From: GCA-2731375 sp964631725
Lineage (GTDB): Bacteria; Pseudomonadota; Alphaproteobacteria; GCA-2731375
DNA: 64,000 nucleotides
Assembly: GCA_964631725.1 (NCBI GenBank)
Contig: CAZVYX010000001.1
Location: forward strand, 124,001 to 188,000
Direction: 5' to 3'
This document shows, piece by piece, positions 59,208-64,000 of this stretch. Below the pieces are notes generated by a model, which saw nothing but the letters and a program-made list of their open reading frames with translations, was not told the origin of the DNA and made no database searches. The translations under genes were made by a program, and so were the position numbers. Every line of letters starts with the position of its first letter. Positions within the stretch are counted from its first letter, which is position 1.

Positions 59208-60200
59208 CTAACTGCTATAGGCGACGGCGGGATTAACGGCGGTCAGAACGCCGTCGTTCATATCGAAATTGCCGTATTCCGTCTGGTAGGACTGCCGGGG
59301 CTTATAACTGAACAGGATGTCCCAGCCGCGTTCCATGAACATACCTTCCAGCATCTCATGGGTGGAATCGCCATGGGTGCCCAGATGCACCCGCCGCACC
59401 TTCTTGGTCAGCAGGTCCATGGCGGGAGGAAAGACCAGGCGTTCGGATTCCTGCAGGTCGGCCTCCACGTAATCGACACGGGGGAAGGGTATCAGCAGGT
59501 CACGCAGGGTCACCGCGCTGACAAAGGTGATCTCGCCGGTCCAATCGACATCCGGGTTGGGTATCAAGGGAACGGTCAGGTCGGTCGCGTTCCGCATCAG
59601 GAGGTTTTCCGCCAGGTTATCCGTGGCCCCATTGCGCCGGGCCAATTCCAAAATGGCCATGCGGGCGGCTGTGCTGTTGGTTTCGGTGCAGTTCTGCGCG
59701 CCGGAGCCGGGCGAACCGATAGGAAACAGAACCGGTTTATTGTCGCCGCTCATGGCCGCCTCGACCATCCAATGCTCATCGGGATCGATGCCGTTGTTGC
59801 GGAAATGCTTCCGGGTCATTTCCATGTTCTCCGGCACACCGTCCACCGCGACCATCATCGCCGGCATGGGGTTAATGGCCTGCAAAGTCAAATAGCTGCC
59901 CACGGCCTGGCCGCCATAGCACGAACCTAGGGTCATCATGGTGTAGGAACCGCGCGCCTCGCGGGCAGCCGCGACCCAATTGAAAAACTCGAACCAGCCC
60001 TCGCCGTCCGCCAGATCCGGCAGGCGGGTTCTGATTTCCTCACCTCCGACCGCATCCGGATCAACGCCCCACAGGACCCGGAAATTGCCCTCAATGCGCT
60101 GGCCGATGAAATCGACCAGGAAACCCTTGTCCACGTATCCCGTGAACGGTTCCATTCCCTCGAATGTGTTCAAAAACGGCGCAAAATCATTGACGGACAT
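59208..60200 (-). CDS. FkbM-like methyltransferase, copy 2
   Basis: From ATG 60200 (GGAGGG upstream) the protein has 330 residues, the same as its partner; the frame extends to 60257 without support. It shows GSCYGGQAVGSYLTLQAI, AVDGVPENMEMTRKHFRNNG and VDYVEADLQESERLVFPP. Alignable along the whole length with copy 1. It lies 38 bp upstream of copy 1 on the same strand, so they form a two-gene operon. It may be a SAM-dependent enzyme, but the cofactor site is not canonical and activity is inferred from fold resemblance. Confidence 0.65.
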   Translation of the reverse strand: MSVNDFAPFLNTFEGMEPFTGYVDKGFLVDFIGQRIEGNFRVLWGVDPDAVGGEEIRTRLPDLADGEGWFEFFNWVAAAREARGSYTMMTLGSCYGGQAVGSYLTLQAINPMPAMMVAVDGVPENMEMTRKHFRNNGIDPDEHWMVEAAMSGDNKPVLFPIGSPGSGAQNCTETNSTAARMAILELARRNGATDNLAENLLMRNATDLTVPLIPNPDVDWTGEITFVSAVTLRDLLIPFPRVDYVEADLQESERLVFPPAMDLLTKKVRRVHLGTHGDSTHEMLEGMFMERGWDILFSYKPRQSYQTEYGNFDMNDGVLTAVNPAVAYSS

Positions 60201-60323
60201 GCCGGTCCCTCCATTGGTCGAAAGCGAACCCGGATTATTGGAAGATATGGATACCAAACCGTTAACTTGTCGGGGTTTTGCCTAAGGACTTGACCTGGGC
60301 ATTTCCGCCGGGCAAGCAGAGGC

Positions 60324-62957
60324 ATGACACATGACAGGCCCAAAACCATCCATCTGAGCGACTACCTGCCACCGGCATTCGTAGTTGAAAACGCCAACCT
60401 GGAATTTGACCTTGAACCGGGCCGGACCCGGGTGCGGGTGCGGATGACCATGCGGCGCAATCCGGCCCATGGCGACGCGGACGCGCCGATATACCTGCTG
60501 GGTGAGGAGTTGGAGCTGCTGTCCCTGTCCCTGGATGGGCGCGCCCTGGGGCGGGATGATTATACGGTAGATGCCCATGGCCTCTCCATATCAGCGGCGC
60601 CGGACGTTTGCGAGTTGGAGGTCGAGACCGCCATCGCGCCCGCCGCCAATACGAAGCTGGAAGGGCTGTACCAGTCCGGCGGCATTTTCTGCACCCAGTG
60701 CGAGGCCGAAGGTTTCCGCCGCATCACCTATTTCCCGGACCGCCCGGATGTCATGACCACCTATCGGGTCACCATCCGCGCGGATAGAGCGGCCTGTCCC
60801 GTGCTGCTGTCCAACGGTAATCTGGTTGAGGCGGGCGATTTGCCAGATGGCCGCCATTTTGCGGTCTGGGACGACCCGTTCCCCAAGCCGTCGTACCTGT
60901 TTGCCCTGGTTGCGGGTGATCTGCGCTGGCTGGAGGATCAATTCGTCACTTCGTCCGGACGGACGGTGACATTGCGCATCTATACCGATCCCGGCAACGA
61001 GGACCGCTGCGGCTACGCCATGGAAGCACTGCAGCGTTCCATGCGTTGGGACGAAGAGAAATATGGCCTGGAATATGATCTGGACCTGTTCAACATCGTC
61101 GCCATCAACGACTTCAATATGGGCGCCATGGAGAACAAGAGCCTGAACGTTTTCAACGCCAAGTACGTTCTGGCCAATCCCGAAACCGCGACCGACGATG
61201 ACTACGCCAATATCGAGGCCATCGTGGCGCATGAGTATTTTCACAACTGGACCGGCAACCGGGTGACCTGCCGCGATTGGTTCCAACTGAGCCTGAAGGA
61301 AGGCCTGACGGTTTTTCGCGACCAGCAGTTTTCCGCCGATATGCGCTCCGCCCCGGTGCAGCGCATCAAGGATGTCAGGGGCCTGCGGGCGGCGCAGTTC
61401 CCCGAAGACGGCGGCCCCCTGGCCCATCCCGTGCGCCCGGCCAGCTATATGGAGATCAACAATTTCTATACCGCCACGGTCTACGAAAAGGGCGCCGAGG
61501 TGATCGGCATGTACCAGACCTTGCTGGGGCAGGACGGCTTCCGCAAGGGCATGGATCTGTATTTTCAGCGCCATGATGGCCAGGCCGTGACCTGTGACGA
61601 CTTCCTCGCCGCCATGGCGGATGCCAATGGCGCCGATCTGGAACAGTTCAAGCTGTGGTACAGCCAGGCGGGGACGCCGGAGGTGCACGTTGCCGGGCAC
61701 TATGACGCGGGCGCGCGGGTCTATGAACTCAGCCTGAGCCAGAGCCTGCCCGTCACGCCTGATGGCGTCGTCAAGCAACCCATGCGCATTCCCCTCGCGG
61801 TCGGTTTGTTGAACGGGGACGGCGACGATCTGCCCCTGGACGAGGACGGCGCGACGACGAAGGTATTGGAATTGTCCGATACCGACACCGTGGTTCGCTT
61901 CGAAGGCATCGGATCGGCGCCCGTGCCATCGATCAATCGAGGCTTTTCAGCCCCCATTCATGTGCGCCGGGAATTAGACGAGGGCGAGGCGGCGTTCCTG
62001 ATGGCCCATGACGGCGATCCCTTCAACCGTTGGGAGGCCGGGCAGCAATACGCAACCGTGCTGCTGGGCGCCATGGCGGCCGAAATCGCCGCCGGCGGTG
62101 AAGCCAAAATTGATCAGGCGTTTATTGCCGCCCTGGGTCAGACCCTGAACGATACGTCGCTGGACCCCGCCTTTGTCGCGCTGTCCTGCCAGTTGCCCAG
62201 CGAGCAATATTTGGCCGAACAGGTGGACCGGGCCGATCCGGTCGCGATCCACCAGGCGCGGGAAGCCATGCGTGGCGCCATTGCGCGCACCTTGCGCGAT
62301 GACCTGCTGGCGATCTATGACGCGAACCGCACCAACGCGCCTTACAGCCCCGATGCGGCCTCAGCCGGGCGGCGCGCCCTGAAGAACCTGGCCCTGTCAT
62401 ACCTCTCGGAGCTGGATGACGAGCCCTGCCGGGATCTGGCGGGCCGGCAATTCCGCGATGCCGACAATATGACGGACCGCATGGCGGCCCTTTGGGCCTT
62501 GAATGACCGGGACGGTGAGGCGCGCGCGGATGCGCTGGATGCCTTCCACGACCGTTTCAAGGACGATGCGGTGGTAATCGATAAATGGCTGTCGTTACAG
62601 GCCGCCTCGGCCCGGCCGGATACCTTGGACCAGGTCGTCAGGCTGATGGATCATCCGGTCTTTTCCATTCTGCAGCCGAACAAGGTCCGGGCCCTGATCT
62701 CGGCCTTTTGCGCCGCCAATCCCTATCGCTTCCACGCCCCCGACGGCAGCGGCTACCGCTTCCTGGCTGACCGGGTTCTGCAATTGGACCCGATCAACCC
62801 GCAGGTCGCGGCCCGGCTGGCGACGCAACTGGGCCGCTGGCGCCGCTATGACGAGGGACGCCAGACACTGATGCGGGCCGAGTTGTCACGCATCCTGGCG
62901 GCGGACAATTTGTCGCCTGATGTCTTCGAGATCGCCTCGAAGGCGCTGGGGGACTAG
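60324..62957 (+). CDS. pepN: Aminopeptidase N
   Basis: The 877-residue M1 metalloprotease has the exopeptidase motif GAMENKSLNVFNAKYVLA, the zinc site HEYFHNWTGNRVTCRDW (HExxH with the third ligand Glu downstream in SLKEGL), and the C-terminal helical domain. It removes N-terminal residues from peptides in the cytosol. Length is typical of alphaproteobacterial PepN. The gene is a housekeeping gene, divergent from the FkbM-like pair and convergent with the DUF1847 gene. Confidence 0.93.
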   Translation: MTHDRPKTIHLSDYLPPAFVVENANLEFDLEPGRTRVRVRMTMRRNPAHGDADAPIYLLGEELELLSLSLDGRALGRDDYTVDAHGLSISAAPDVCELEVETAIAPAANTKLEGLYQSGGIFCTQCEAEGFRRITYFPDRPDVMTTYRVTIRADRAACPVLLSNGNLVEAGDLPDGRHFAVWDDPFPKPSYLFALVAGDLRWLEDQFVTSSGRTVTLRIYTDPGNEDRCGYAMEALQRSMRWDEEKYGLEYDLDLFNIVAINDFNMGAMENKSLNVFNAKYVLANPETATDDDYANIEAIVAHEYFHNWTGNRVTCRDWFQLSLKEGLTVFRDQQFSADMRSAPVQRIKDVRGLRAAQFPEDGGPLAHPVRPASYMEINNFYTATVYEKGAEVIGMYQTLLGQDGFRKGMDLYFQRHDGQAVTCDDFLAAMADANGADLEQFKLWYSQAGTPEVHVAGHYDAGARVYELSLSQSLPVTPDGVVKQPMRIPLAVGLLNGDGDDLPLDEDGATTKVLELSDTDTVVRFEGIGSAPVPSINRGFSAPIHVRRELDEGEAAFLMAHDGDPFNRWEAGQQYATVLLGAMAAEIAAGGEAKIDQAFIAALGQTLNDTSLDPAFVALSCQLPSEQYLAEQVDRADPVAIHQAREAMRGAIARTLRDDLLAIYDANRTNAPYSPDAASAGRRALKNLALSYLSELDDEPCRDLAGRQFRDADNMTDRMAALWALNDRDGEARADALDAFHDRFKDDAVVIDKWLSLQAASARPDTLDQVVRLMDHPVFSILQPNKVRALISAFCAANPYRFHAPDGSGYRFLADRVLQLDPINPQVAARLATQLGRWRRYDEGRQTLMRAELSRILAADNLSPDVFEIASKALGD

Positions 62958-62962
62958 CCCGG

Positions 62963-63658
62963 TTAGCTTTTCCTGCCGCCAGCAGGAATTTTCGGGCGTT
63001 TTTCGGGCTTATCGGGGCCCCAAACTCGGTTGAAATAGGTGTCGGCCAGATGCAGGGCGCCGACCGGGTTGTGGGCCAGCACCCGGTCCTTGGCCACCAG
63101 CGTTGTCGCCAGGCCCTCGGAATGCTTGAAAAACAGGCTGTCATGGCCGACGCACAGGCCCAGCACGATGTTGAGCTCACAGCCCGACTTGTTCAACAGT
63201 GTGGCCTGGCTGATTGGGTTGCACATGGCCTCGTAGTTGCCGGGGCGGATCTTTTCCGCATCCGTTATGCCCATGTCTTCCTTCGGAACGCTGCCGTTCT
63301 TGCAGGCGGCCGAGGCGACCTCCAAGCCATGGCTTTCAAGAATTTCGCTGAGGGTCTTGGCGAGGTCGACGAAGCTGATGCAGGTGGCGATGCCGACCTT
63401 GGTGAAGCCCATTTTCTTGGCGAACTGGCAGATTTCCTCAACGCGGGTCCACTGGCAATAACCCTCGGCCTCGATCCGGCCCGACACCTGGGCCACCTTG
63501 AGGAGTTCCGGGTCGTCATAAAGGGCGACGGCCGCTTCCAACTCGTCGGCCATGACTTTCGTGGGGCAAAAGCCCGGCCCCCGCTCGTCGGTTTCGCCCA
63601 CACGGCAGGCCCGTACATTCTCGGGGCAATATGCGCAACCGGGTTCCTCGTAACTCAT
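62963..63658 (-). CDS. DUF1847 Cys-rich metal-binding protein
   Basis: From ATG 63658 (GAGGG upstream; an upstream TTG at 63664 is possible) the protein has 231 residues. Its N-terminus has CAYCPENVRACRVG and GPGFCPTKV, and further Cys occur in EGYCQWTRVEEICQFA, VGIATCISFVDLAK and NKSGCELNIVLGLCVGHD. This Cys pattern is typical of the DUF1847 family, which probably binds a metal or an iron-sulfur cluster. No signal peptide. Function is unknown. It is convergent with pepN, 5 bp apart. Confidence 0.82.
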   Translation of the reverse strand: MSYEEPGCAYCPENVRACRVGETDERGPGFCPTKVMADELEAAVALYDDPELLKVAQVSGRIEAEGYCQWTRVEEICQFAKKMGFTKVGIATCISFVDLAKTLSEILESHGLEVASAACKNGSVPKEDMGITDAEKIRPGNYEAMCNPISQATLLNKSGCELNIVLGLCVGHDSLFFKHSEGLATTLVAKDRVLAHNPVGALHLADTYFNRVWGPDKPEKRPKIPAGGRKS

Positions 63659-63742
63659 GTCCAATCCCTCATGACCTATTTCGACCTATGGAAGTTTCTT
63701 AGCGGTGTTGGCCAGCCCTGTCTTTGCGCTGGATCAAGGGCG

Positions 63743-64000
63743 TTATAGCGTGAATATGCGGCCCCAGCCCCGCAGGCGGGCGGCATCGACCCCCGCTTGT
63801 TCCAAGGCGCGCAGGACAACGACCGAAATGCTGTCATAGACCGTGACGCCCAGGTCTGCCTCGAGGCGTTCCGCCAGGGCCGCGCCGCGCATGTTGGTGC
63901 AGATGATGGAGATTGCCTCCGCCCCGGCCGCCGCTACCTCCCGGCACATCGCTTCCACGCGCTCTTCGGTCACCTCGGAAAACGAATAGTTGTCGCTGAT
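63743..64000 (-). CDS. Asp/Glu racemase / maleate isomerase-family protein, partial
   Basis: Only the C-terminal 85 residues are visible; the frame runs past the right edge of the window. ISIICTNMRGAALAERLEA holds the second catalytic Cys in the pattern of maleate isomerase, arylmalonate decarboxylase and Asp/Glu racemases, and the rest (GVTVYDSISVVVLRALEQAG) matches that family. It may be a dicarboxylate isomerase or a decarboxylase. The full gene is needed for assignment. Confidence 0.7.
   Translation of the reverse strand: MSDNYSFSEVTEERVEAMCREVAAAGAEAISIICTNMRGAALAERLEADLGVTVYDSISVVVLRALEQAGVDAARLRGWGRIFTL

Noticed and set aside
1..64000. tRNA, rRNA or CRISPR arrays
   Set aside because: Intergenic gaps were read for tRNA-like cloverleafs and regular spaced repeats; none was found.

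Overview
The window reads as an alphaproteobacterial chromosome segment, probably Rhodospirillales-like. This is inferred from GC-rich codon use in the housekeeping genes, the Leg-type glycan genes, the acyl-CoA catabolism clusters and the MCP and regulator families; no rRNA or other taxonomic marker is present. GC content and gene style shift between accessory surface-glycan regions (about 1-31 kb) and ordinary metabolic regions (about 31-64 kb).

Region 1 (1-15.7 kb, all minus strand) is a nonulosonic-acid (legionaminic-acid type) cluster of about 16 tightly packed genes. In transcription order it holds a CDP-alcohol phosphatidyltransferase, LegC aminotransferase, a methyltransferase, LegI synthase, a PHP-domain protein, an ATP-grasp enzyme, LegG 2-epimerase, LegF CMP-transferase, a WbuX/PseA-type sugar amidotransferase with dedicated HisF and HisH partners, LegB dehydratase, a KpsS-like transferase candidate, a PtmE-like CBS/nucleotidyltransferase, a PseB-type dehydratase and the start of a reductase that leaves the window. 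The amidotransferase trio implies an acetamidino (amidine) group on the sugar. The ATP-grasp/PHP pair and the missing dedicated N-acetyltransferase suggest an unusual N-substituent.

Region 2 (16-20.4 kb) is a patchwork: a DUF4910 peptidase-like protein common in glycan loci, an IS3-type orfA remnant, a secreted metallophosphoesterase, a small membrane protein and a TauE/SafE exporter.

Region 3 (20.5-30.7 kb, minus strand) has two translationally coupled operons. The first (VOC protein, methyltransferase, acyl carrier protein, FkbH-like HAD enzyme, AAC(3)-like acyltransferase) looks like a device that loads a small acyl group, probably glyceryl, on a carrier protein, methylates it and transfers it to an amino sugar. 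The second (PEP-synthase-like kinase, CysC-like kinase, an orphan protein, a formyltransferase-fold protein, a methyltransferase) resembles the Campylobacter capsule phosphoramidate pathway (Cj1418 L-glutamine kinase, Cj1415 CDP-phosphoramidate kinase, Cj1419/1420 methyltransferases) but lacks recognisable Cj1416/Cj1417 partners. A broken second copy of the kinase lies just upstream.

Region 4 (30.8-45.6 kb) contains an MFS/MerR pair, a chemoreceptor with a duplicated sensory domain, a tyrosine phosphatase, an acyl-CoA dehydrogenase, and an operon of regulator, class III CoA-transferase and B12-dependent acyl-CoA mutase (two subunits) divergent from a MaoC-like hydratase. The mutase lacks the conserved active-site His. 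prfC follows.

Region 5 (45.6-64 kb) is mostly core-like: a VOC protein, a YtoQ protein, a second CDP-alcohol phosphatidyltransferase, an FAD oxidoreductase, a two-component system beside a Spy/CpxP-like protein, an SCP2 protein, an Atu/branched-chain acyl-CoA catabolic run (SDR, two acyl-CoA dehydrogenases, biotin carboxylase subunit) interrupted by a 252-bp MITE-like element, tandem FkbM-like methyltransferases, PepN, a DUF1847 protein and a partial Asp/Glu-racemase-family gene. No tRNA, rRNA or CRISPR array was seen.
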